Below are positions 23,026 to 31,400 of a DNA stretch of 64,000 nucleotides, in pieces. Within the stretch, counting starts at the first letter, position 1, and the number at the start of each line of letters is the position of its first letter. The stretch comes from Sphaerosporella brunnea (Eukaryota; Ascomycota; Pezizomycetes; Pezizales; Pyronemataceae): positions 186,001-250,000 of the forward strand of contig VXIS01000021.1 in the NCBI GenBank assembly GCA_008704415.1, read 5' to 3'. Under the pieces are notes generated by a model that had not been told where the DNA came from, made no database searches, and saw only the letters and a program-made list of their open reading frames with translations. Both the position numbers and the translations under genes were made by a program.

Positions 23026-24000
23026 CCCTTTCCAGCTACAGTACCACTCCTCTGCAACTGGGTAGCTTTCCTCGGTGGTGGAGTAAAGCCAGCAGCTATG
23101 AAAAGCTATATTACTGGGCTCCGCAGTTTACACGTGGATATGGGCCAACCTACCGATACATCTTTGATCAATCTCGCCTTCAGTGTAGAGCTGTGCACGG
23201 GGCGACGGGTCGGGGCGCGGGCGGGCGGGGTGCGACGAGGTGGGCCGGTGCAGCGCGGAGTGCGCCGGGGCGCGACAGGGTGATCGGGGTTGGGCGGGGA
23301 CATCGGGGTGAGACGGGGCATAACCGCGGCGGGGTATATTGGGAGCATCGGGAGGACCGGGGTTCCGACGGGGCGGCCGGGGCAGCGACGGGGTGGCCGG
23401 GGCAGCGACAAGGTGGCCGAGGCTTTCTCCGCCTCGTCGAGCCTCGGGCCTCGTCGGGGCGCCCCGACCCGTGCACAGCTCTACTTGGACTGAACACACC
23501 CCTAACGATGTACTGGAATTTGCCCGCTGGCACCTCACCTTGCCCTCGGTTAACATTCAACCGACCGCTTGCGTCTCACTCTACCAAGCTCAAAAACAGA
23601 CCCCTTCCGACATAGAGTAACACTCATCAGCTCTCCCGCCTCCGATCTGGCATGCCCGCTTGCCGCCATTCGAAACCTCCTTACATTGACCACGGAGGGT
23701 CGGTATCCCAATCAGTTTGACTCCCTCCAGCCGCTCTTCACCGGCGCCAACAACCGGCCGTTTTACCGCCACTATGTGGTACGTTCCCTACGCCGATACT
23801 TGACCTACCGCGGGATCACCGGCCACTACTGTGGACACTCCTTGAGACGAGGGGCAGCCACTAGTGCCTGTATCGCCGGGCTTACAAACCACGAGATACA
23901 ACGGCGGGGGCGCTGGCAGTCGGATGGCTATAAGCGATATATCGAGGTCCATCCTGGGCAGCTGGTGGGTATGTCACGCAGGCTACAAAGCAGCAGGGCT
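23026..24000 (+). pseudogene. Tyrosine recombinase relic (fungal Crypton-like)
   Basis: An N-terminal SAM-like/core-binding part is readable at 23026-23190: PFPATVPLLCNWVAFLGGG, then MKSYITGLRSLHVDMGQ. A GC-rich MITE interrupts it at 23188. After it the relic resumes in several frames; the last and longest frame (23569-24066) holds LPSSKTDPF, YRGITGHYCGHSLRRGAATS and GRWQSDGYKRYIEV. These give the catalytic HxxR (residues 90-93 of that frame), the H/W position at W116 and the nucleophile tyrosine at about residue 124. The segment that should carry the first catalytic arginine, about 80-100 residues, is missing, and there are frameshifts near 23150 and 23570. Active homologues cut and rejoin DNA through a covalent phosphotyrosine. 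This copy cannot be active. Whether it came from a Crypton, a DIRS-type element or a host-domesticated gene is open. Confidence 0.8.
23188..23481 (+). mobile_element. GC-rich MITE, copy 2, inside recombinase relic
   Basis: 294 bp with ends GAGCTGTGCAC and GTGCACAGCTC, an exact 11-bp inverted repeat extended by CGG and GGGTCGGGGC words. TA flanks it on both sides (23186-23187 and 23482-23483), fitting a Tc1/mariner-type target duplication. The inside is made of degenerate CCCCGGCCACCCCGTCG-type repeats read on the minus strand. It has no coding capacity. Confidence 0.82.
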
Positions 24001-24224
24001 GTCGAAAGTCCGGCCAGTCCGGCTTTGAACGCGGCCCGAACCGGCCTGATTGAATCAGGCTTTTGAAATCACGGCCCGTTTGAACCAGGCTTTTTGGACC
24101 GAGACCCAGGCGCCTACGGGCACCCGCCGGGCCCAGAACGACCCGGCACCCGGTGGGCCCACCAGGCATCTGTAGTTTTTGGCTTACACTACATCAAGGA
24201 AAGAAACATGAACGCGAGATACAG
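23994..24224 (+). repeat. Dispersed repeat R1, copy 3 (longest)
   Basis: Follows the recombinase relic without a gap and runs from CAGGGCTGTC to GCGAGATACAG. It matches 4470-4679 (inverted) over its whole length and 18608-18758 in part. The extension of the recombinase frame to 24066 is read-through into this repeat. Confidence 0.65.
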
Positions 24225-24289
24225 ACTGCGGCGACAGCCTGAGCGCTTGCTCATTGCCGTCTCCACCTTGTCTCCAACTTTAGGGTCTG

Positions 24290-24420
24290 TCGCTGCGCCG
24301 TCTTGTCCGTTGCAACTCTAGCTGTATATGCCGACAGCTCTTGGTTCGCAATGCTCAAGCTTTCGTCCGTAGCAGCTCCAGCTGTATGTATGCACAGCTG
24401 CGCGTCGGCGCTGCTCAATT
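24290..24420 (+). repeat. Two ~65-bp tandem units
   Basis: TGTCCGTTGCAACTCTAGCTGTATATGC and the following unit starting TCGTCCGTAGCAGC are diverged copies, each with an AGCTGTAT block and a GCTCAA end. Confidence 0.5.
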
Positions 24421-24528
24421 TACAAATCACGGATCCAGGACAGGCAGTGTTTTCGGATGCTCCAATTGCACGGTGTGAACAAGATGACGATCTATTTCGA
24501 GGAGAAAAACAACCACAAACCAATACAA

Positions 24529-24660
24529 ACATTTTCCATCGTAATTCCTCGAAAAGATGCAACCGTTGTGCCATCCCGTACACAAATTTTCCATAGTAAT
24601 TCTTCAAAAGATGCAACCATCACCGTTTTGTCATCGCGTACACAGATTTTCCATCGCGAC
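24529..24660 (+). repeat. Tandem repeat, ~60-bp units
   Basis: Units begin ATTTTCCATCGTAATTC, ATTTTCCATAGTAATTC and ATTTTCCATCGCGACC. The first two continue with AAAAGATGCAACC and end CGTACACA. They lie just behind the stop codon of the minus-strand ORF that ends at 24676. Confidence 0.6.
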
Positions 24661-24675
24661 CAGAGTTTTTTTTTC

Positions 24676-25270
24676 TTATCGCTGTGACTTCTCCCTCGTC
24701 AGATTCATCTCCAGCTGGACAACCATGTCGGCATACTTGTGATGAGCACGTCCGTGACCAATGGCAACTTCAGAGCCATCGTTCAGCCTGCAGACGGCGT
24801 TAATAAACACCACCTTCCCGAAGCCAGCATAGTGGAATCCGAGCCCGTGGATGGCCAACAAGTGGGTCATGATCATCGCCATCGTGTCAGTCTTAAATCT
24901 CGTAATGTTCAGGCGAGTGTTAATCACGTCCGTTTCGCCGTTATCCTGTCGCAGGATTATAACTGTGGTTGGCAGCTCATCGTACGGAAGCCGACCGAGG
25001 TGTGCATCCTGGATACGCTGAACAAGAGCAGGAATCTGGGCACCCTGAGACGCAGAGGCTTGGACATCGACATCAGGCGCCTGACGTTGTTGAATCGGGT
25101 CTTGAACACTGTTTTCTTTAGCATCGTTGAGTTGATCATAGTTGTCTTGTCCTTCATCGTCGACGGCGTCGCGTACGTAGAATAACAGAATGGGAGTCTG
25201 GTTCTGGCACAGCGCTTCGGCAGAGGTTTTCGTCGAGTCCGAGATCAAACCGCACGGCAGCCGGGCACGA
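24676..25270 (-). CDS. 3' part of an unknown gene cut by the LINE
   Basis: An open minus-strand frame of about 198 codons starts inside the 3' tail of the LINE and ends at 24676. The composition is protein-like, with an acidic D/Q/N-rich first third, an LPTTVIILRQDNGETDV segment and a final HLLAIHGLGFHYAGFGKVVF segment. The only ATG codons upstream in this frame lie within LINE sequence (25290, 25320, 25359). The natural start is therefore missing, and the LINE appears to have inserted into this gene. No matching 5' part was found beyond the other LINE end. No domain was recognised. Confidence 0.5.
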
Positions 25271-25470
25271 TTTGTTTTTGTTTTAATCATCCTGTATTCG
25301 GCCGCTTGCGGCCATGACATGGGACTATGTACATGAATAAATCTACCCTTAGACCTCAAGTGTCTACAGACGGGCGTGATTCAGTGGGCGCACCAAGGAA
25401 ATTCGTATCGAGTAATGTATGACAAAGGGAACACAAAGGAGAGAATAGAAAAGAAAAGAAACAGGTCAGA
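25271..25470 (-). promoter_or_regulatory. LINE 3' untranslated region with terminal hairpin
   Basis: Minus strand: a pyrimidine-rich start, a TACGAATTTCCTTGG block, the perfect stem GGCCGC-AA-GCGGCC (25300-25313), then GATTAAAACAAAAAC. The hairpin and tail recur at 12213-12245. Known LINE reverse transcriptases recognise their own 3' end, so the hairpin is a likely recognition element (inference). Confidence 0.65.
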
Positions 25471-28400
25471 TCATTCTCGTGGCTTCTCCGGCCACTTTCC
25501 TACATGAGTATTCGCTAAGAAGCCAAGGATGGCTTCCGTACATCTTGTGTCAGCCAGAACTCTGGCCACCGGCGTGGAGGTCCTCTTCCAACCCTCCTTA
25601 TCTCCCACTTTCGTGGCCAGCCCTATGGCATTCCATAGGGCTTCCTGCTCTTTCTTCCATCTGGCACACCTTTTCAGGAGGTGCTCCCTTGTCTGCTTTG
25701 GGGCCTTGCGGCACCACCAACACTTATCATCCGCCCGACGGCTCGTCCACATCAGGTAGGGGGCTGTGGGCGCCTTGTTGAGCCGCAGCTGGAAGTACCG
25801 AGACGCCAGAGCTTTGGGAGCCTTGGCGGCATTCTTGTCCCACTTAGCCTTACGCTTGTAATAGGCTTTGGCTTTGATTTGTCGGCTCAGCCAGGCATTC
25901 CGGTCTTTCGTCCTGGCGTCAGTGACTAGGCGGCCGATGTGCGCCAGGGAGGTGATCCCGATTGTGTGCGCCCGATCTAGTCGGTCCCTCGCAGCAGCTT
26001 TGGCGGCTTGGTCGCCCATTTCGTTGCCGGGGATGCCCTTGTGCCCAGGCACCCACCTGTACTCAGTGTTCCAGCCTAGTAGGAGTAGTTCGTTTTCAGC
26101 TTGGCGGATTCGTGGTAGTAGCCATTGACCAGCTCCGGGGTCGCCGCGTTTCAGGCGTTTGAGCGCCGCTTGAGCGTCCACAAAGACGTAGACGGTTCCC
26201 GGCACGTCCGGTGGGTCGTCTTGTCGGAGACGTGATCTGACGTGGGTGCTTCTCGATGCCAGCTCTAGGCCGGCCGCGATGCCAAATAGTTCCGCGTCAT
26301 AGGCTTCCTTGTTGTTACCGATGTAGGCACTGCTTCGGCACCATTCGTCGATGGCCATATCGGTCCGTGCGACTGCACTAAAAGCGCAGTGGCCGTCTTC
26401 CAAGCGCGATCCGTCTGAGTAAACCGCTAGGTGGTTATCCGTGGGTTGTTCCAGTGATGAGGCCATCAGCGCCGCTGTGGTTTCGTCCTCCTCAATAGTG
26501 ACATGGCCGCTGGGGTGTCGGAGGTTCGGTCGGATCGGTTCTATGTTTGCGGGGTGTCCGGGGATGGTCATGGCCAGTTTGCCCATGATATTGATTGGTT
26601 GAGTTTTTGGTGCACTCCCTCCAAAGGCGCTGCTTGCCACGAAACGGAGCAGGTCGTTGGTAGACTTGGCTTCTGGTTGACGGATACCATTTGCGTCGGC
26701 TGCGGCCTCTCGTATGCGGTTGCCGGCTGGGTTGTTGTCTGGGGTTGCAGCTAGGCGGGTTGCAAAGCGCCTGCGTCTGTGGCGGAGAACAGTTTCAGCG
26801 TCTGTCAGGCCGGCTTCGCAGATGAGGGGTCCAATAGCTGATGTCGGTAGGGCGCCCAGTATCGACCTGGCCTGCCTGTTGAACAGCTTCTGTATGTCGG
26901 CAGTTCTTTCCTTCTGACCGTCAAACCACAGTTCAGCTCCGTATAGAGCGACGGCTTGCACCGCTGCAATCTGGATCCTGCGTACGTTCTCGGTGCACAA
27001 TCCCAGCCGACCTGTTAGTGATCGGATCCTGGCTTCCGCGGATCTGGCCTTGCCCATTCTGACGTTGTGGTGATGCTGAAGCGTCAGCTTAGAGTCTAGA
27101 AAGACCCCGAGCCACCGTGTCGCATGCTTATTGTAGGGAACTTGCACGCCAGCCACAGAGACTTTCATGTCGGGGAGCCTCCGTTTTCGTGTCAGCAGGA
27201 TTGCTTCGGTCTTAGCCACATCAAAGGCCACTGCGTTGCCATTCGCCCAGTTGAGGCTGGCGGTCGCGCAGCGGTTGAGCATGTTTGTGACGTCTGCCAC
27301 TGTATCTCCGGTAGCCACCCACGCGATGTCATCTGCATATGAAAGCGCGAAGGTGCCTTGGACAGCCTTTTCCACCTCTGGGAAGAGGCCTGAGAGATAT
27401 ATTGCGAAGAGGATGGGCGAGATCGGGGACCCTTGTGGTAGCCCGGTCTCGATGTCAGTCATCTCGCCGAGTTGTCCTTCGACCTTCATCTGAACTCGTC
27501 TGTTCTCCATGAAGGATGCGGTCCATTTGATCAGGCTATGCGGTGCTCCTAGTTTGACGAGCCTACGTATAAGCACAGCTTTCGATACGTGGTCAAATGC
27601 TCCCTTAACATCCATCAGCAGTGTGCCAACCATGCGTTTCTCCTGCCAGGCCTCTTGAGTGTGATCCATCAGAATGGCAACCGCGTCAACTGCTGCTCTT
27701 CCACGTCTGCTGCCGAACTGGCCATTGTGCAGCCAGCCCTTAGTTTCCGCGGCATGTGCCAGTCTGCTCGTGGCTACCCGCTCGATCACCTTACCCAGGC
27801 AGCACAGCAAGGAGATGACCCGATGAGATCGTGCTTTGGAGTAGTCATCTTTGCCAGGTTTGGGTATGACGACGCCGGTGGCTTGGCGCCATGGCAGCGG
27901 TTGGTGACCTTGCCAAACGCAGGCACGTACCAGCCCTATGACTCTGGCGGGGTCCCACCTGTATATTAGCCTGACTGCAGAGGGGCCCAGCTTGTCTGGG
28001 CCGGCGGCTGAGCGGGAGGCCTGTGCAAAGCACGCATGCTGGACCTCCTCGTCTGAGACGTAAATGTCGTTGCTTAGCCCGTCAAGCTCTTGATTGGACC
28101 AGTTGTCTGCTGGAGGTTCAGGGAAGGCCTGGCGTGCCATCATGTCGCTCTTCTCTTTTATGGTGGTGGCTGTCCTGCCGTCCTGGCCAGTGAGTGTACA
28201 ACCTTCGGCCATTGTGGGAGCGTTGTTGGTGTATCTCAGTGCCTTCCAGGTGTCTTCTGGACCAGCATTTTGGAGGAAGGAGGCCCAGTGCTCCCGTTTC
28301 GCTTTCCTGATGGCGCTCCTGAGTGCCCTGCGTGCATTCTTCACCGCCTGACGAGTGGTTCCTTGACGTCTACGGAGGGAGCGTTTGACCGCGCTGAGCA

Positions 28401-29334
28401 CACGGCGTAGCTCGTCGATGTCTGCGTTCCACCAGCGTTTAGAGCGTGCGCATACGCGTAGCGGTTTGGCGTGCGTCTGGAGGACTTGGGTGGTGGTTGC
28501 TGAAATCCAGGTGGCCTCCTGATCGAGAGTCATCACCGGTGCGTCGATCTGCACCACCGGCCTGCTTGCGGCCAGTTCTTTCCACGTGATTTCGGCGTCC
28601 CGTAGCTGTTTTTCCGTCATGCCGTTGATGTCCCAGCCAGTAACCTCCGTGCTAGTTCGGTTAGAGGAGCTGGGCTTGTCCTCAAGACATGACCACGTTA
28701 TTAGCTGGTGGTCTGAGCCAGTTTCGAGCTCGGGTTGATCTATAGACCAGTTGTTGACAATGATGTTCTTTGACAGCGTGAGGTCCAGAATAGCTGGTTG
28801 TGCTCCGCGGTCGCAAGTAGGGGTGTCATCGTTCCAGAGGGCCAGCTCGTGACGGTCAATGAGTGCCTCAAGCCAGGCGCTGTTGCGGTTAGCTTGGCAG
28901 GTCGGGTCCCAGCGCACGCTGTGTGCGTTGAAATCGCCCGCCAGGATGACTCTATCTGAGTCCATGATGGCGGTCCAGTTTTCAGCGCGACTGGGCCTTT
29001 GGCTGGTGAAGGCGTTGTTGACTACGTTAATCTTAAACTGGTCGTAGACGTTGACAACGCGGCACTTGGTACCGGCTGGTGAGGTTGCGTCGATGACCAT
29101 GACATCGCCAGCGTTGGATACTAGCTGGGATTGAACCGTGAAGTTGGTCTTGGAGTCAGTACGTATGGCAGCCCAGGTCCTGCCTGAGCCGTAGATCCGA
29201 AAGGCCTGATGTGTAATGCGGTAGGCCGGGGGTTCTTGAATGAGCACTAGGTCCGTCTTGTTGCGTATTGCGATTTCCAAACAGGTCTGCAGAACTGGTC
29301 CAGACCTGTTGACGTTGTGCTGAATGCACCGCAT
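25471..29334 (-). CDS. LINE ORF2: endonuclease-reverse transcriptase-RNase H
   Basis: 1287 residues. Residues 1-220 form an APE-type endonuclease: QHNVN at 5-9, QEP at 33-35, GDFNAH at 133-138 and SDH at 207-209. Residues about 450-760 form the reverse transcriptase: GPDKLGPSA, VIPKPGK (489-495), TLLMDVKGAFD (571-581), GLPQGSPISP (631-640), the catalytic YADD (666-669) and RWLGVFLDSKL (740-750). RNase H spans about 968-1115, with D974, E1015, D1053, H1098 and D1108 in the expected spacing. A CCHC finger follows (C1205, C1208, H1218, C1223). All catalytic residues are present. The protein would nick target DNA, copy its own RNA from the nick and degrade the RNA strand. The start ATG overlaps the ORF1 stop as TAATG, which suggests translation by re-initiation. 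Confidence 0.95.
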   Translation of the reverse strand: MRCIQHNVNRSGPVLQTCLEIAIRNKTDLVLIQEPPAYRITHQAFRIYGSGRTWAAIRTDSKTNFTVQSQLVSNAGDVMVIDATSPAGTKCRVVNVYDQFKINVVNNAFTSQRPSRAENWTAIMDSDRVILAGDFNAHSVRWDPTCQANRNSAWLEALIDRHELALWNDDTPTCDRGAQPAILDLTLSKNIIVNNWSIDQPELETGSDHQLITWSCLEDKPSSSNRTSTEVTGWDINGMTEKQLRDAEITWKELAASRPVVQIDAPVMTLDQEATWISATTTQVLQTHAKPLRVCARSKRWWNADIDELRRVLSAVKRSLRRRQGTTRQAVKNARRALRSAIRKAKREHWASFLQNAGPEDTWKALRYTNNAPTMAEGCTLTGQDGRTATTIKEKSDMMARQAFPEPPADNWSNQELDGLSNDIYVSDEEVQHACFAQASRSAAGPDKLGPSAVRLIYRWDPARVIGLVRACVWQGHQPLPWRQATGVVIPKPGKDDYSKARSHRVISLLCCLGKVIERVATSRLAHAAETKGWLHNGQFGSRRGRAAVDAVAILMDHTQEAWQEKRMVGTLLMDVKGAFDHVSKAVLIRRLVKLGAPHSLIKWTASFMENRRVQMKVEGQLGEMTDIETGLPQGSPISPILFAIYLSGLFPEVEKAVQGTFALSYADDIAWVATGDTVADVTNMLNRCATASLNWANGNAVAFDVAKTEAILLTRKRRLPDMKVSVAGVQVPYNKHATRWLGVFLDSKLTLQHHHNVRMGKARSAEARIRSLTGRLGLCTENVRRIQIAAVQAVALYGAELWFDGQKERTADIQKLFNRQARSILGALPTSAIGPLICEAGLTDAETVLRHRRRRFATRLAATPDNNPAGNRIREAAADANGIRQPEAKSTNDLLRFVASSAFGGSAPKTQPINIMGKLAMTIPGHPANIEPIRPNLRHPSGHVTIEEDETTAALMASSLEQPTDNHLAVYSDGSRLEDGHCAFSAVARTDMAIDEWCRSSAYIGNNKEAYDAELFGIAAGLELASRSTHVRSRLRQDDPPDVPGTVYVFVDAQAALKRLKRGDPGAGQWLLPRIRQAENELLLLGWNTEYRWVPGHKGIPGNEMGDQAAKAAARDRLDRAHTIGITSLAHIGRLVTDARTKDRNAWLSRQIKAKAYYKRKAKWDKNAAKAPKALASRYFQLRLNKAPTAPYLMWTSRRADDKCWWCRKAPKQTREHLLKRCARWKKEQEALWNAIGLATKVGDKEGWKRTSTPVARVLADTRCTEAILGFLANTHVGKWPEKPRE

Positions 29335-30869
29335 TATAATACTTCTTCTGCCGCCGGCGTGGCCGGGACTGACAGTACGGGTGATTCCAAGTCTGCAGCG
29401 TCGGTCATGGCGTCATCCGCACCGTCCCCATTCATGTCCTGATCCACCGCCGGAGCCTCCTTGGAGGCGAGTAGGCACGGGCGTCGGGGGTCCCTCAGCA
29501 TGGCGCCGGCTTCAGGCCGTTGGTTGAAGGTTTCTCTGTTCGGCCCAACCGGGGTGGCGTTGGCCCCTGACGCCTGGCTGGCAGCGGCCGGTTCTGCCAG
29601 GCTGGGTTTGGCCCTGGCTTTCCTGACCGCTTCCTTTTTCTTGGAGCAGGAGTCGCTCTTCGCCGAGTGCCCTTCACCGCAGTTAGGGCACTCAAGTGTC
29701 GGCGCAGAGTTCCTGCAGATGCGGCCGGTTTTCTTGTCGCACTCAGCACAGTCCTTTATGTTGCACTTATGGGCTGTGGTTAGGTGATCCTTGCTGCAGT
29801 GAGCGCATTTCGGTTTGCTCCGCATGTTCTTCACGTAGCAGTTGTGTGCCAGGTGGCCCCATCCGGAGCAGAAGTCGCAAAAAGCATCAGGGCCTGCCTT
29901 CAGGTATGGTTCGGCTTTAAGGCATTTGCCCGACAGCAGGAGGCCCTTCCTGGTGGCAAGTAAGGCTGCGCTGCGGTCCTTCACAGCAAAGGTGACAGAG
30001 GAAGCTTGCGTAGTTCCTTCGTTCAGGCGGCGCCTGACCTCCGGTTCGTTGGTCAGCCATCGAACTTGCATAGGGATGACCAGGCCGTCGTTATCCGTCA
30101 TCAGGTCTCGTTTTAGCAGGTCTAGCTTGCCGAGGTATCTGCGGATGTCAACCCCGTGGACCTTGATGCGGGTCCATTCCTCATTGGCATTGGCTGCGAT
30201 CACGCTCGAGTCCAAGCGTCTGGCAGCTGTGAGCACGACGTCTCCGTAGTGACAGAGCTGAGCGGCGGTCGCAAAGGGGCATGTCACCGCCATGACCGTC
30301 CCCCTCTGGTTCTGGTTAACAGCGGCGAGGCGCAGGAAGCCTGGTGCGCCTCTGGCAGCCAGGGCGTCATTTATCGCGCGTACCATCTTGGTGCAGTAGT
30401 TGGTATCAGCTTTAGACTGCGATGCACCCTCCTCGCGTGTCAGGATCACTGTCCTAGCCCTGCGCGGCACCTCGTGTCCGGCCGGCTTAAGGTCGGGGGT
30501 GGGGTTGGCGGGTTTGGCGGGTTTCTTGGCCTTGACGACTGTCGTCCAGGAGCCGTCGTTTCGAGCGGTGTCGCCCCCGTTGTTGACTGCTGCAGTATAG
30601 TTGCTGGGCTTGGCTGCAGTCTTGGGGGTGGGGCGGGTGGGGCGGGTAGTGGCGGTGGTAGTGGTGGTGGTGGTGTTGTCGGGTCGCGGTAGGATTGTTG
30701 GGGGCGTCGGGGGTTTTGCCGCCTTGCGGGGCACTTTTGGAGTCTTTGGAGTCTTTGGGGGGGCGTGCTGGGACGCAGCGAGAGAGAGAGAGTCTCGTTT
30801 GGCCTGGGCCATTTGGGCCGTGCGTCGGAGTTCTGCGGCGTGTTCCTCGTCAGTCATGGCTGCCGTCAT
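29334..30869 (-). CDS. LINE ORF1: gag-like RNA-binding protein with zinc knuckles
   Basis: 511 residues. The N-terminus (about 30-95) is rich in P, T and K with a run of ten threonines broken by one alanine. A central domain (about 140-320) precedes three zinc knuckles: C331-C334-H339-C344 (a textbook CX2CX4HX4C), C355-C358-H362-C369 and C394-C397-H401-C408. The tail is acidic (DGADDAMTDAADLE). Proteins of this kind coat LINE RNA and form the particle. ATG 30869 is taken as start; a second ATG at 30857 overlaps the stop of the preceding short ORF (ATGACTGA) and could be the true start if translation is coupled. The stop overlaps the ORF2 start. Confidence 0.9.
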   Translation of the reverse strand: MTAAMTDEEHAAELRRTAQMAQAKRDSLSLAASQHAPPKTPKTPKVPRKAAKPPTPPTILPRPDNTTTTTTTATTRPTRPTPKTAAKPSNYTAAVNNGGDTARNDGSWTTVVKAKKPAKPANPTPDLKPAGHEVPRRARTVILTREEGASQSKADTNYCTKMVRAINDALAARGAPGFLRLAAVNQNQRGTVMAVTCPFATAAQLCHYGDVVLTAARRLDSSVIAANANEEWTRIKVHGVDIRRYLGKLDLLKRDLMTDNDGLVIPMQVRWLTNEPEVRRRLNEGTTQASSVTFAVKDRSAALLATRKGLLLSGKCLKAEPYLKAGPDAFCDFCSGWGHLAHNCYVKNMRSKPKCAHCSKDHLTTAHKCNIKDCAECDKKTGRICRNSAPTLECPNCGEGHSAKSDSCSKKKEAVRKARAKPSLAEPAAASQASGANATPVGPNRETFNQRPEAGAMLRDPRRPCLLASKEAPAVDQDMNGDGADDAMTDAADLESPVLSVPATPAAEEVL

Positions 30870-31239
30870 CTCGGTGTCGTCGGTTGACCAGTCCAGAGCC
30901 TTGTCTGGGTTGGCTGGCGGGGACGTGGCGGCTGAAGAAACAGACGTCGCGACCCGTCACGCGCGCCAGGACAACAACGGACTCGTCGTCGTCATCCAGG
31001 TCTGGTATCTCGAACGACAAGGCGAGCATCTGAAACAGCAGTTTGAACGTGACCCTGAACGAACCTTGCGAGTGCTGATGGAAACCGGTCGTGGTGTACT
31101 CGCCGTGCCCGAACGACTTGATCAGAACGTTTTGCAGCTTCCAGAAATGGGTATACTTGGGGTATTTGGCGTTGCGGAAGGTCACGGTGGTTTCGGCTGC
31201 GCCGCCATCGGCAGGCTCTGTCTGGTCTGGAGCTGACAT
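30850..31239 (-). CDS. Short first ORF of the LINE
   Basis: 129 residues from ATG 31239; the open frame extends upstream to 31383 through a T/S-rich stretch typical of a leader. The core has a YPKYTHFWKLQNVLIKSFG segment, a HQHSQGSFRVTFKLLFQ segment, an acidic DLDDDDES patch and an ARVTGRDVCFF end. Its stop lies within the sequence ATGACTGA that also holds the second ATG of ORF1. It could instead be the N-terminal domain of ORF1 joined by a frameshift, because the next frame continues with SVSSAATSPP without an own ATG for a while. The function is unknown. Confidence 0.6.
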   Translation of the reverse strand: MSAPDQTEPADGGAAETTVTFRNAKYPKYTHFWKLQNVLIKSFGHGEYTTTGFHQHSQGSFRVTFKLLFQMLALSFEIPDLDDDDESVVVLARVTGRDVCFFSRHVPASQPRQGSGLVNRRHRDDGSHD

Positions 31240-31400
31240 TGGTGTTGATGGGTTTGAAGTTGGCAGATAGGATGTAAGAGTGGAAGTAGTCTCGGTAGTC
31301 GTGCGGATGTGAGCAGTTTTAGTAGTGGAAGCGGTGGTGGCGGTGAGATGGATTGTCAGTTGGTAGTCTTTATGTTTTAACAATGGGGAAGCAGTGTGCG

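Larger units (their letters stand above)
25271..31400 (-). mobile_element. Full-length Tad-like LINE (non-LTR retrotransposon)
   Basis: Seen in order on the minus strand: a leader, a short ORF (31239-30850), ORF1 with zinc knuckles (30869-29334), ORF2 with endonuclease, reverse transcriptase and RNase H (29334-25471), and a ~200-bp 3' untranslated region ending in a hairpin and GATTAAAACAAAAACAAA. All three frames are open with no stop or shift, so the copy looks recent and possibly active. The domain order matches the Tad clade of fungal LINEs. The exact 5' end is uncertain (placed near 31400, possibly to 31500) and no target-site duplication could be identified. Confidence 0.9.

Noticed and set aside
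23569..24066. Starship captain (DUF3435) recombinase
   Set aside because: The HxxR and Y motifs are generic to tyrosine recombinases; the LPSSKTDPF and GHSLRRG context resembles the shorter Crypton-like family, and no Starship cargo boundary is visible.
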